The notes beneath the pieces are model-generated. The model saw only the letters and a program-made list of their open reading frames with translations, had not been told where the DNA came from and made no database searches. A stretch of DNA of 29,740 nt from an uncultured Bacilli bacterium. GTDB taxonomy: Bacteria; Bacillota_I; Bacilli_A; RF39; UBA660. This document shows, piece after piece, positions 1 through 7,056 of the stretch. How positions within the stretch are numbered: the first letter of the stretch is position 1; the number at the start of each line of letters is the position of its first letter. The position numbers and the translations under genes were made by a program. Where the stretch lies: the NCBI GenBank assembly GCA_944363655.1, contig CALVUU010000045.1, positions 1-29,740 on the forward strand. The letters run 5' to 3'.

Positions 1-212
1 CCACCAGTAACTTTAACATCAATATCAAATCTGTTTTCATTCCCAGTAGCCACTAATGGTTGTTTTAAGTCCATTACTAATGTTGCATATGGCATATATT
101 CATTTACATCAACACCATTTACAGTAATATTACCAGTTCCACCAGTCATTCTAACTTGAGCAACGCTTCTCTTACGACGACCAGTTGCAGTCCATTCTTG
201 TTTCTTACTCAT
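1..212 (-). CDS. rpsI: 30S ribosomal protein S9 (partial, 3' end off the window)
   Basis: The first 70 residues of ribosomal protein S9 of the small subunit, read leftwards and cut by the window edge. The N-terminus MSKKQEWTATGRRKRSVAQV has the family's GRRK-S-A-V pattern and continues into a typical S9 core (VNEYMPYATL, then TGNENRFDIDVKVTGGG). The ATG at 210-212 follows a strong AGGAGG (about 217-222) that overlaps the rplM stop codon, so rplM and rpsI are translationally linked. The rplM-rpsI pair is nearly universal. The only thing missing is the C-terminal rRNA-binding tail, which lies outside the window. Confidence 0.97.
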   Translation of the reverse strand, partial: MSKKQEWTATGRRKRSVAQVRMTGGTGNITVNGVDVNEYMPYATLVMDLKQPLVATGNENRFDIDVKVTG

Positions 213-220
213 AAATCCTC

Positions 221-652
221 CTACTTAACTTCCAAAGCTATTGGCTTTTGAGCCGCATGCTTATGATCACTACCGCGATAAACAAATAACTTTTTACCCA
301 TTGCTCTTCCAAGTCTTCCGTGAGGAAGCATTCCTTTAATAGCTCTTTCAATCATTTCTTCAGGGTAATCATTAATCATTTCTTTAGCAGTTCTTTCTCT
401 AAGTCCTCCCGGATAACCTGAATGATTATAATATTTCTTATCTTCCAACTTATTACCAGTTAAAACTACCTTTTCAGCATTAATTACAATTACATAATCT
501 CCACAATCAACATGAGGAGTATAAGTAACTTTATGCTTACCACGTAAAATATGAGCTGCTTTTGTAGCAAGACGACCTAAAGTTTGTCCCTCAGCATCGA
601 TTACATACCATTTTCTTTCAACAGTTTCTTTTTTTTGCATAAATGTTTTCAT
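221..652 (-). CDS. rplM: 50S ribosomal protein L13
   Basis: L13, an early-assembly protein of the large subunit. From [20 protein letters not shown] onwards it matches the family over its whole 143 residues, including [38 protein letters not shown] and the C-terminal [20 protein letters not shown]. An in-frame ATG five codons upstream (665-667) would add MKGLS. I chose 650-652 because family members start there and an AAAGGA lies about 7 bases upstream, though the longer form also has an AAGGA. It is first in the rplM-rpsI pair and appears to be driven by the promoter at 731-759. Confidence 0.97.
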   Translation of the reverse strand: MKTFMQKKETVERKWYVIDAEGQTLGRLATKAAHILRGKHKVTYTPHVDCGDYVIVINAEKVVLTGNKLEDKKYYNHSGYPGGLRERTAKEMINDYPEEMIERAIKGMLPHGRLGRAMGKKLFVYRGSDHKHAAQKPIALEVK

Positions 653-675
653 ACTTAATCCTTTCATTATGTTCC

Positions 676-702
676 TTATTTAATTTTCCCACGATTAAAT
701 AA
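676..702 (-). promoter_or_regulatory. Hairpin in the rplM 5' leader
   Basis: TTATTTAAT (676-684) and ATTAAATAA (694-702) form a perfect 9-bp inverted repeat around a 9-base loop. It lies in the untranslated leader predicted from the promoter at 731-759, just before the first AAGGA ribosome site. L13 operons of other Firmicutes have an autoregulatory leader, so a translational or antitermination role is possible. The stem is pure A/T and could be chance in such an AT-rich genome. Confidence 0.35.
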
Positions 703-730
703 ATCACACAAATAAAATGTACCGATTAAA

Positions 731-759
731 ATTATATGAAAAAAAACACTAAAAGTCAA
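731..759 (-). promoter_or_regulatory. Sigma-A promoter for rplM-rpsI
   Basis: On the minus strand TTGACT (754-759) is separated by exactly 17 bases from TATAAT (731-736). That is 5/6 and 6/6 matches to the housekeeping consensus. The start point would be near 724, giving a leader of about 72 bases before rplM. The -35 box and spacer lie inside the truA terminator hairpin. Confidence 0.8.
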
Positions 760-776
760 ATAATTTTAGATGTTTT
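740..776 (-). terminator. Intrinsic terminator after truA
   Basis: Read on the minus strand, AAACA-T-CTAAAA pairs with TTTTAG-TGTTT (one bulge) across an A/T-rich loop, followed directly by a run of eight T. It lies about 25 bases past the truA stop, where a terminator would be expected. It shares sequence with the rplM promoter. Confidence 0.7.
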
Positions 777-798
777 TTCATAATTTAATAAATTTTAT

Positions 799-1518
799 TT
801 AAAATTTTATATCTACTAGATAAAGCCCATCCGCAGGTACAACACTTAAATTTTTAGCTACTAATGGATTTTCTATCATTTTCTCTACATCATAATACTT
901 TGCTTTACCTCTGCCAACGTCAAGTAAAGCTCCAACTAGATGACGAACCATATACCTATAAAAACCAACACCAACAAACTCAAAAAGAATTATATCTCCC
1001 TTCTTTTTAATATTAGTTTTATAAATAGTAGTTGTATAATCTATTCTTGGACCACTAACAAAATTACGAAAATCATGCGTTCCATTAAAAAGTTTAATTG
1101 TTCTTTTCATTTCTTTAATATTGAGTGGATAATTTAGTTGATAATAATATCCTTTTTTATTTTTATCATATATTCCATTATTAATTTTATAAACATACCT
1201 TTTCCATTTTACATCATGTCTAGCATGAAAATCATCTTTAACAATTTGCCACTTGTTTATAATTATTTCCTCATTTAAAAGTCTATTAATAATATTAATA
1301 TCTTCTTTAGTTATCTTTTTATCGGTATCAAAATGCGCACATTGCGCAATAGCATGAACTCCAGCATCAGTTCTTCCACTACCTTTAATAACTATTTCCT
1401 TATCCATTACATCACTTAAAACTCTTTCCAAAGTTCCTTGAACATTTTTAACATCATTTTGCCTTTGAAATCCATGAAACCTTGTTCCATCATAACTAAA
1501 TCTAATTAAATATCTCAT
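799..1518 (-). CDS. truA: tRNA pseudouridine(38-40) synthase TruA
   Basis: Converts U38, U39 and U40 of the tRNA anticodon arm to pseudouridine. The 239-residue protein has the family length, and GSGRTDAGVHA (around residues 47-57) carries the catalytic Asp. RYLIRFSYDGTRFHGFQRQ at the start, FHARHDVKWKRYVYKIN in the middle and VGFYRYMVRHLVGALLDVGRGK near the end are all TruA signatures. Its ATG overlaps the stop of the upstream ATPase-like gene by 4 bases (ATGA), so it is co-translated with the degenerate EcfA pair. truA directly before rplM-rpsI is the standard Firmicute order. Confidence 0.96.
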   Translation of the reverse strand: MRYLIRFSYDGTRFHGFQRQNDVKNVQGTLERVLSDVMDKEIVIKGSGRTDAGVHAIAQCAHFDTDKKITKEDINIINRLLNEEIIINKWQIVKDDFHARHDVKWKRYVYKINNGIYDKNKKGYYYQLNYPLNIKEMKRTIKLFNGTHDFRNFVSGPRIDYTTTIYKTNIKKKGDIILFEFVGVGFYRYMVRHLVGALLDVGRGKAKYYDVEKMIENPLVAKNLSVVPADGLYLVDIKF

Positions 1519-2072
1519 GATTTTATCCTATATATTGCTTTTAAAAGTTCATCTAATTCCGTATAGTGATCAAGTCTTATTCCCATTTTTTCACATTTAT
1601 TAGCAAATTCAACAATTTTAGGTAAATCACAATATAATCCTAAAACTTTATCAAATATATCCATAGTATCATATTTAACTATCCCATCAACAATTATATA
1701 TATTCTATCTACTAAATTTAAAAACAATTCTGTATTTTTATCGACTAAAAATATTCTTCGATTATAAGTACTAATTTTTTTAAATAATCTTTTAAAATAT
1801 TCTCTATCTTTTTTAGTTAATCCTAAAGAAAAATCATAAAGAACTATTTCTTTATCATGTAATTTACTCGCCAAAATAACTTTGTTTTTATTACTTATTG
1901 ATAAATCACTAAAACTTTTATCTAATATATTTTCATCTAGTTTAACCATTTTAAGGGATTCACTTACCTTTTTAGTAATAATATCTTTTATTTGTTTATC
2001 CCCAAAATCTATATTTTTATAATCATTATTTATAATACCTACAATATTTCCTTTTAATTCACCTAATTCCAT
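1515..2072 (-). CDS. Degenerate ECF transporter ATPase-like protein (EcfA2 position), no Walker A
   Basis: 185 residues against about 280 for a normal EcfA ATPase. The C-terminal half is recognisable: VLGLYCDLPKIVEFANKCEK followed by LDHYTELDELLKAIYR (about 142-182) is the extra C-terminal domain of ECF ATPases. The catalytic part has collapsed. No GxxGxGK[ST] is present, the LSGGQ position reads LSISN, the Walker B position reads IVLYDF where ILDEP is expected, and the H-loop His is gone (FLVDKN). The ORF is intact, has a GGGAG ribosome site, and overlaps its neighbours by 10 and 4 bases, so it does not look like a decaying pseudogene. It cannot be a normal ATPase. A structural or regulatory role is inference. 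ecfT, expected between it and truA, is absent. Confidence 0.75.
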   Translation of the reverse strand: MELGELKGNIVGIINNDYKNIDFGDKQIKDIITKKVSESLKMVKLDENILDKSFSDLSISNKNKVILASKLHDKEIVLYDFSLGLTKKDREYFKRLFKKISTYNRRIFLVDKNTELFLNLVDRIYIIVDGIVKYDTMDIFDKVLGLYCDLPKIVEFANKCEKMGIRLDHYTELDELLKAIYRIKS

Positions 2073-2536
2073 AAAGCTCCCACCAATTCATCCATATCAA
2101 AATAAACTTTTGAAAATATATCATAATAATTAAGTTGAATTGCCAAATCAACTACAAACGGTAAACCATAACCTATTTTTTTTAATAATTTTTCTTCTTT
2201 TAAAACAATATTTTTTAACCCTTCAAGTACAATATTTAATCCATCATATACCATAATATAATCGGCATATAATGCTTCTTCTACATTACTCGTTATTAAA
2301 ATAAATTTAATATTTTGTTTTTTTAATAATTCTATTATTTCTTTTTGTTCCTTTTCTCTTAAATTATAAAAAGAATTATTAAAAACTATTCTTTTAGCTG
2401 GATGAAATTCTAACTTAGCTCGTAAATCATTAAAAGAAAGATTTTCAATAATGGGATATTCTGAAAATTTTGCTAAAAACAATTTATTTATATCGTTTGC
2501 TAATACTACATAATTATATTCTTCATTAATTTTCAT
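2063..2536 (-). CDS. Degenerate ECF transporter ATPase-like protein (EcfA1 position), no Walker A
   Basis: 157 residues that align with the second half of an ECF ATPase. IVFNNSFYNL sits where Walker B and the D-loop (ILDEPTSGL) should be, with the DE pair replaced by NN. FILITSNVEEALYADYIMVYDG corresponds to the H-loop region (normally ITHDMEEA..AD) with the His replaced. IGYGLPFVVDLAIQLNYYDI and YFDMDELVGALW (about 121-156) are the well-preserved ECF C-terminal domain. The Walker A part and the signature motif are not recognisable. The start ATG overlaps the end of nrdG by 11 bases. It sits directly before a second such protein and truA, in the order of ecfA1-ecfA2. Function unknown. Confidence 0.75.
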   Translation of the reverse strand: MKINEEYNYVVLANDINKLFLAKFSEYPIIENLSFNDLRAKLEFHPAKRIVFNNSFYNLREKEQKEIIELLKKQNIKFILITSNVEEALYADYIMVYDGLNIVLEGLKNIVLKEEKLLKKIGYGLPFVVDLAIQLNYYDIFSKVYFDMDELVGALWN

Positions 2537-3026
2537 CTAGTACTACAACCTCTCCAAAATTTAAACTTTTCTTAACATCAATAAGTCTTTGATTAGTACT
2601 TCCTCTAAACTTACAATTTAAACTCTTCTTTTCTATTTCAAATCTACCGTCTACTAAAACATCTAACTCTTTTAATAATTCCTTTTTAGCATCATCACGC
2701 GCCATAATTTCTTCATAAGTAAAACCTGTATAACCCCAAACATTTAAGCCAATACTGTGGGCAAACTTAGCAATTTCTAAAGCTGCCTCCGGTTGGAAAA
2801 AAGGGTCTCCCCCTGATAATGTAATACCTGTTTGATATTTTAAGTTTTTAATCTGTTTTTTAATATCATCCAAATCAATTTCAAAACCACCATTTAAATT
2901 CCAAGTCTCCGGATTATGACAAAACTTACAATGATGATTACATCCTTGAAACCACACAACCGTTCTAATTCCTGATCCATCAACTATACTATCACTTTGT
3001 AAATTCCCCGCTAATCTAACTTTCAT
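2526..3026 (-). CDS. nrdG: Anaerobic ribonucleotide reductase activating protein (radical SAM)
   Basis: The radical-SAM activase that installs the glycyl radical on the class III ribonucleotide reductase NrdD, giving dNTPs without oxygen. The cluster-binding CxxxCxxC is CNHHCKFC (residues 29-36) within VVWFQGCNHHCKFCHNPETW, and TLSGGDPFFQ is the SAM-contacting GGE/GGD-type motif. 166 residues is close to family size. Its ATG overlaps the whiA stop by 4 bases with AAGGAG upstream. nrdD is not in the window. A related glycyl-radical activase is a weaker alternative, because those are longer and usually have extra ferredoxin-type cysteines. Its presence points to anaerobic growth. Confidence 0.9.
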   Translation of the reverse strand: MKVRLAGNLQSDSIVDGSGIRTVVWFQGCNHHCKFCHNPETWNLNGGFEIDLDDIKKQIKNLKYQTGITLSGGDPFFQPEAALEIAKFAHSIGLNVWGYTGFTYEEIMARDDAKKELLKELDVLVDGRFEIEKKSLNCKFRGSTNQRLIDVKKSLNFGEVVVLDEN

Positions 3027-3937
3027 TTTCGCATCTCCTTATGTCTTTTAACTAATTCACTTATTTTTATAAAATGGTGATTTACTCCCGATTTACCAAT
3101 TTTATAATCCCACTCTGTTGTAATAATGTCTGCAAGTTCTTGATAAGATAACTCAGGATATTTAACTCTTGCCTCAGCCACTATTTTAGTCTTATCATCT
3201 AAAAGCGAGAATAAATCAACCTTCTTTAAATACTCTATATCATCAAGTTGTCTTTGTCCAGCTTTAAAAGTTTTTTCTTGATTGGCAATTTCACAATTAT
3301 TAAGTCTATTTACCATATTTTTATGATCTCTATAAATCCGAATATCTTCAAAATAAAATAACGAATTAGTTGCTTTAAATAATTTTATCAAATCACTAAT
3401 ATTTTCACTAGCTTTAATATATACCACTGTTTTATAGCCCCTTTTAATTAATTTTGCATTTAAATTAAAATAATCTAATAGCTTAAGTATTTGTTTTGCC
3501 AACCTTTCTTTCGTAAATATAAATTCCAAATGATATCCACTTGTACTAGGATTAGACACATTACCTACCGCCAAAAAAGCTCCTTCAATAAAAGCTATCT
3601 TTTCTTCATCGGTAACAAGTGTTTCCAAAGCTATTTTTGTCCCTAAAGTTAAAGATTCCTTAATAAAATCAATTCTTTCCTTTATACTTAAAATATATAT
3701 TTGTTTTACTTTAAATCTTTTTTGTGTTCTTATTATTATTTTAGGACTTACGCTATATATTTCTTTTATTTCTTTATATATTCTTCTAGCAATACTAGCA
3801 TTTTCAACCGTAATTAACAATTCATCTTTACTAAACTTACCAATACAATTTAAAAATGCTACAAGTTCATATCTTGCCTCAACAATATTAAATTCATTTT
3901 TAGATATTTCTTCTTTTAACATCGTAGTAAAAGTCAT
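3023..3937 (-). CDS. whiA: DNA-binding/cell-division regulator WhiA
   Basis: WhiA, the conserved Gram-positive regulator with a LAGLIDADG-like N-terminal domain and a C-terminal helix-turn-helix; it controls sporulation division in actinomycetes and affects division and chromosome segregation in Bacillus. The 304-residue length is near the family norm. Recognisable blocks are EEISKNEFNIVEARYELVAFLN, the middle AFIEGAFLAVGNVSNP and GYHLEFIFT, the NRLNNCEIANQEKT linker (around 210-224), and the HTH segment ARVKYPELSYQELADI followed by KSGVNHHFIKI. It overlaps glmR upstream and nrdG downstream by 4 bases each. The glmR-whiA order is standard in Firmicutes, although rapZ, usually upstream, is missing here. 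Confidence 0.96.
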   Translation of the reverse strand: MTFTTMLKEEISKNEFNIVEARYELVAFLNCIGKFSKDELLITVENASIARRIYKEIKEIYSVSPKIIIRTQKRFKVKQIYILSIKERIDFIKESLTLGTKIALETLVTDEEKIAFIEGAFLAVGNVSNPSTSGYHLEFIFTKERLAKQILKLLDYFNLNAKLIKRGYKTVVYIKASENISDLIKLFKATNSLFYFEDIRIYRDHKNMVNRLNNCEIANQEKTFKAGQRQLDDIEYLKKVDLFSLLDDKTKIVAEARVKYPELSYQELADIITTEWDYKIGKSGVNHHFIKISELVKRHKEMRK

Positions 3938-4890
3938 TTTTTCTTACCATCCATCAAATATGAAAATATTAAATATCCTGTTTTTAATGAATCATGCCTA
4001 TAATAGCCATCTTCAATAGTAAATAACTTATCTCCAATAACATATATATTTGTATCTTCTAATTCATGCATATCCAAAAGTACTGGGTCTTTTTGTTCTT
4101 CATTAGCATATTTCATAGCAAGTTTACTACTCATAATAGCATTATTAGCAATTACTACATCAATAGCCCCTTTACCCAAATACTTTTCTAAAAAATCAAT
4201 ATGATCTTTAACAGTAAAATCATCAGTTTCTCCTGGTTGCGTAAATAAATTACATATATACATCTTATCAGCCTTAGCGGCATTTATTTCTTCAACTAAA
4301 CCTTTATCAACTAAATGTGGTGTAATACTAGTAAGTAAACTTCCTGAAGAAAAAATTATTAAATCTGCTTCATGTACGGCTTTTATTACTTTAGGATTAA
4401 CAGTAAACTCTTTATCATATTTAACAAAATCAATTTTACTTGCACATTTAGTAACTTGTTCTTCCCCAACAACTTTTTTACCATCAGTAGTTATACCTAC
4501 TAAATTTATATTATCCTCTGTAAGGGGCAAAACCGTTCCTTTTAAATCTAACATATTCCCCAGTATTGGTATAGCGCTATCAAAATCTCCTTTTAAATCG
4601 AGTAATGCCGTAAGTAACAAATTTTTAATAGAATGATTACCTAAAGTCTTTGATTTAGTAAATCTATAATTCATTAAATCGATAACATCATCTGAGACAT
4701 TAGCCATACTAAGCATTACTTTAGATATATCACCAACTGCTGGAATTTTCATTTCTCTTCTAAGTCTTCCCGTACTTGCACCATTATCAGCAACAGTAAC
4801 AACAGCTGTAATTTCCACAGGAAATAATTTTATTCCTTTTAAAAGTTGAGAAAGCCCACTACCTCCACCAAATATAACTATTTTTTTCAT
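3934..4890 (-). CDS. glmR: GlmR/YvcK, CofD-like UDP-GlcNAc-binding regulator
   Basis: YvcK/GlmR binds UDP-GlcNAc and steers carbon into cell-wall precursors in Bacillus relatives. The protein opens with MKKIVIFGGGSGLSQLLKGI, the nucleotide-sugar-binding glycine loop, then VVTVADNGASTGRLRRE and PAVGDISKVMLSMA, both diagnostic of the CofD/YvcK fold. NPKVIKAVHEADLIIFSSGSLLTSITPHL is the second conserved block, and the end VIGDKLFTI..YYRHDSLKTGYLIF also fits. Three in-frame starts exist (GTG 4899, ATG 4896, ATG 4890). None has a clear Shine-Dalgarno, and I chose 4890 by homology. It leads a five-gene run into truA. Confidence 0.93.
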   Translation of the reverse strand: MKKIVIFGGGSGLSQLLKGIKLFPVEITAVVTVADNGASTGRLRREMKIPAVGDISKVMLSMANVSDDVIDLMNYRFTKSKTLGNHSIKNLLLTALLDLKGDFDSAIPILGNMLDLKGTVLPLTEDNINLVGITTDGKKVVGEEQVTKCASKIDFVKYDKEFTVNPKVIKAVHEADLIIFSSGSLLTSITPHLVDKGLVEEINAAKADKMYICNLFTQPGETDDFTVKDHIDFLEKYLGKGAIDVVIANNAIMSSKLAMKYANEEQKDPVLLDMHELEDTNIYVIGDKLFTIEDGYYRHDSLKTGYLIFSYLMDGKKK

Positions 4891-4898
4891 ATTCATCA

Positions 4899-4913
4899 CT
4901 AAACTAAGTTTAG
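4899..4913. promoter_or_regulatory. 15-base palindrome at the glmR start, with a possible weak promoter
   Basis: CTAAACT-A-AGTTTAG is a perfect inverted repeat directly before the glmR coding region. It contains a possible minus-strand -10 box TAAACT (4907-4912) preceded by TGC, with TTTACC 17 bases upstream. If that promoter is real, transcription would start at about 4900 and the message would be almost leaderless, which would explain the missing ribosome site. It could equally be an operator, or chance. Confidence 0.3.
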
Positions 4914-4942
4914 CACAAATAACAAGAAAGGTAAAGTTAATA

Positions 4943-4973
4943 GAAAAAATCTAGCATGAATACATACTAGATT
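4943..4973 (-). terminator. Intrinsic terminator upstream of glmR
   Basis: AATCTAGCATG (4948-4958) and CATACTAGATT (4963-4973) form an 11-bp stem with one G-T pair and a 4-base loop. On the minus strand it is followed by six T. It would stop transcripts from the pseudogene at 5030-5492 before glmR. Confidence 0.75.
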
Positions 4974-5029
4974 ATCATTTAATATAGTATATAGAAATAT
5001 AAAAGATTTTTTTCTAATATTTATCAATG

Positions 5030-5492
5030 TTACTTATCTAAATTATTTTTAGAAATGATACTACTTACTTCATCTTCACTAATACCAAGGGCGATAACAA
5101 TATCTTTTATTTTACAACTTGCATTAATCATATTTTTTATTACATTTAACTTATTTTGTTCAACACCTTCATCATATGCCATATCTGCTATTGTATTATA
5201 AAGCATTTCTTTTTCTTCTTATTTTTCTTTACTGAATATCTATTAAATAAACAAAATTTCTAAAATACTTTGGATATATATAATCATTTGTATTTACTTC
5301 GACATTAGCAATAACTCCATCTATTTTTACTATAATATCTGTTCTTTTATTTTTTAAATTTTTATTTACTTTACCTAACTCAGTATCAATAAATTCTAAT
5401 ATTTCTACTTCTTTACCTTCAGGATAATGTGCTATTGCTTTAAAGCAATAGTCATTTGATCCTTTTATTGCATTATTTTTTTTCATTGCCAA
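5030..5492 (-). pseudogene. Broken PD-(D/E)XK nuclease-family transposase (Rpn-like)
   Basis: The 5' part (5229-5492, 87 residues) has the nuclease N-terminus: GSNDYCFKAIAHYPEGKE, EILEFIDTELG, then RTDIIVKIDGVIANVEVN, the D...ExN pattern of this fold. It ends in a stop right after YLIDIQ. The remaining 3' part (5030 to about 5220) reads EEKEMLYNTIADMAYDEG and KDIVIALGISEDEVSSII, the typical family C-terminus, ending NNLDK-stop. The middle of the gene, normally more than 100 residues, has been deleted and the two parts are separated by a stop codon. Intact members are about 250-300 residues and are associated with recombination and genome plasticity. This copy should be inactive. Confidence 0.75.
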
Positions 5493-5638
5493 AACTCTCC
5501 TTTAAATATAAGAAAATTGCTAATTACCAATTGAATTGCTAATAAAATTAGCCAAATACTTTAACACATCCACAGATTATTTATTAGAATTAACCGATGA
5601 AAGAAAGCCATACCCTAAATCCCTAATATATATATATA
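5493..5638. other. Intergenic stretch without a visible gene
   Basis: About 150 bases of very AT-rich sequence between the nuclease pseudogene and the YitT gene, including a short (AT)n run near 5627-5637. I see no ORF, RNA gene or convincing promoter here. Confidence 0.5.
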
Positions 5639-5659
5639 AAACTCAAGTAACTTGAGCTT
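5639..5659 (-). terminator. Terminator at the end of the YitT gene
   Basis: AAACTCAAG (5639-5647) and CTTGAGCTT (5651-5659) form a 9-bp stem with one wobble pair and a TAA/TTA loop. The 3' side on the minus strand is TTATATAT rather than a clean T run. It touches the stop codon of the gene at 5659. Confidence 0.5.
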
Positions 5660-6540
5660 TACAAAAAAGGTAAACTACGCCGTTTAACTCCACCATTAAC
5701 TTCATAACAACTATTAATAATTATAAAAGCATTAGGATCTATTTCTAATATTTTTTGTTTAAATAAATAATAATCTCTATTAGATACTACACACATAATC
5801 ATAAAATTTCTCTTTTTTGAATAACCTCCTCGACTAGGAATACTTGTAAAACCTGTTTGAAAATCATCCAATATTAATTTTTTTAATTTTCTTACCTTTT
5901 TAGTATAAATATAAAATACTTTACTCGTTTCCAAACCAAACATTATTTTATCTATAAAATATGTTGAACAAATAAGAATTATAAATGAATAAACCCCTTT
6001 AGTAAAACCAAATACAATCATACCTATAATAATTATTATACTATTAGCAACAATCATTGATTTAGATTCACTAATTTTTAAATATTTATTTAAAATTTGC
6101 ATAATTATATCAGATCCCCCAGTTGAAAAACCAGTCCGATAAATTAAACCACTACTTACACCATATAAAATAACCGCAAAAAGTAAAATTAAATAAAAAT
6201 CATCACCAATAATATAATTATTTAAAAACTTAGCAACAGGATCGGATAATGTAATCATCAACGGATACATTATAGATCCCGCAATATTTCTTTTAGTCAA
6301 TTTCCATCCTAAAAAAATAAAAGATACAATTAATAAAATACCATTAGTAATATAAATAAAAGTTGCTGCTGGCCAACCAAATAATTTTTGAACAACTATC
6401 GCTACTCCACTAAACCCAGAAACAACTAAATCATTAGGTATTAAAAATAAATTAAAACAAAGAGCATATAAAAAAACTCCAACAACAAAAAATATTCCTT
6501 CAATTAACGCTTCTTTAATATCATTACTATCTTGTTTCAT
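5659..6540 (-). CDS. YitT family membrane protein (DUF2179 C-terminus)
   Basis: A 293-residue polytopic membrane protein of the YitT family. About five or six hydrophobic helices fill residues 12-200 (for example EGIFFVVGVFLYALCFNLFL, VAIVVQKLFGWPAATFIYI, FAVILYGVSSGLIYRTG). FSTGGSDIIMQILNKY is the family's conserved glycine-rich segment. The C-terminal about 80 residues (IYTKKVRKLKKLILDDF through NAFIIINSCYEVNGG) form the soluble DUF2179 domain. I chose ATG 6538-6540 because AGGTGAT lies 6 bases upstream; a GTG three codons earlier is itself inside that ribosome site. The substrate is unknown for the family. A strong promoter lies just upstream (6561-6589). Confidence 0.88.
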   Translation of the reverse strand: MKQDSNDIKEALIEGIFFVVGVFLYALCFNLFLIPNDLVVSGFSGVAIVVQKLFGWPAATFIYITNGILLIVSFIFLGWKLTKRNIAGSIMYPLMITLSDPVAKFLNNYIIGDDFYLILLFAVILYGVSSGLIYRTGFSTGGSDIIMQILNKYLKISESKSMIVANSIIIIIGMIVFGFTKGVYSFIILICSTYFIDKIMFGLETSKVFYIYTKKVRKLKKLILDDFQTGFTSIPSRGGYSKKRNFMIMCVVSNRDYYLFKQKILEIDPNAFIIINSCYEVNGGVKRRSLPFL

Positions 6541-6560
6541 TTGTATCACCTATCGTAATA

Positions 6561-6589
6561 ATTATAAAGCATTCCCTATTTTTTGGCAA
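6561..6589 (-). promoter_or_regulatory. Sigma-A promoter for the YitT gene
   Basis: On the minus strand TTGCCA (6584-6589) is followed after 17 bases by TATAAT (6561-6566): 5/6 and 6/6 matches. The start point near 6554 gives a leader of about 14 bases. Confidence 0.75.
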
Positions 6590-6636
6590 TTATTAATTAC
6601 TAAAAGCATATACATATTTTAGAGGTGAATAATATA

Positions 6637-6996
6637 GTGAATGGAAGTTATTACCAAAATCCTACATTTCCAAGCAACAATTATCAAACACCACCAGGAA
6701 ACATTTCTATTAATGAAGTAAATGCTACAACAATTCCTAGAGAACAAAGTTATATTGAAAATATTTTAAGACTAAACAAAGGACAAAGAATTAAAGCTTA
6801 TGTATCATACCCAGATAGTAGCGCTTGGCAAAACAAAGTATATGAAGGAATTATTGAAGAAGCTGGCAAGGATCACTTAATAATTAGAGATAATACCAAT
6901 AATTTATGGTACTTAATTAGAATAATTTACTTAAATTATGTTGAATTTATGGAACCAATAATTTACTCACACGCTTACTCTGATAAGACATATTAA
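6637..6996 (+). CDS. gerQ: GerQ-like spore coat protein
   Basis: A 119-residue homolog of GerQ, the Bacillus spore inner-coat protein that is cross-linked by transglutaminase and localises the cortex hydrolase CwlJ. The N-terminal 35 residues are N/Q/P-rich and low-complexity, as in GerQ. The conserved core is SYIENILRLNKGQRIKAYVS, WQNKVYEGIIEEAGKDHLII and YLIRIIYLNYVEF. The preferred start is GTG 6637, since AGAGGTG (6621-6627) is the ribosome site; the in-frame GTG at 6625 lies inside it. It stands alone on the plus strand with its own perfect terminator. I see no good sigma-A promoter and no clear sporulation-sigma promoter. No other sporulation gene is visible, so the role here is unsure. 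Confidence 0.85.
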   Translation: MNGSYYQNPTFPSNNYQTPPGNISINEVNATTIPREQSYIENILRLNKGQRIKAYVSYPDSSAWQNKVYEGIIEEAGKDHLIIRDNTNNLWYLIRIIYLNYVEFMEPIIYSHAYSDKTY

Positions 6997-6999
6997 AGG

Positions 7000-7041
7000 A
7001 CTAATGAATAATTAATTTATTTAATTATTCATTAGTTTTTT
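7000..7041 (+). terminator. Strong terminator after gerQ
   Basis: A perfect 16-bp stem, ACTAATGAATAATTAA (7000-7015) with its complement at 7021-7036, around a TTTAT loop. It is followed on the plus strand by six T. It begins 4 bases after the gerQ stop codon. Confidence 0.85.
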
Positions 7042-7056
7042 ATTTAACTAAAAACA

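Noticed and set aside
5627..5637. Short (AT)n run as a possible regulatory or recombination repeat
   Set aside because: Too short and expected by chance in sequence this AT-rich.
6600..6636. Sporulation sigma-K-like -10 (CATATTTTA) before gerQ
   Set aside because: The matching AC of the -35 is only 12 bases away rather than 15-17, and the start point would fall inside the ribosome site.
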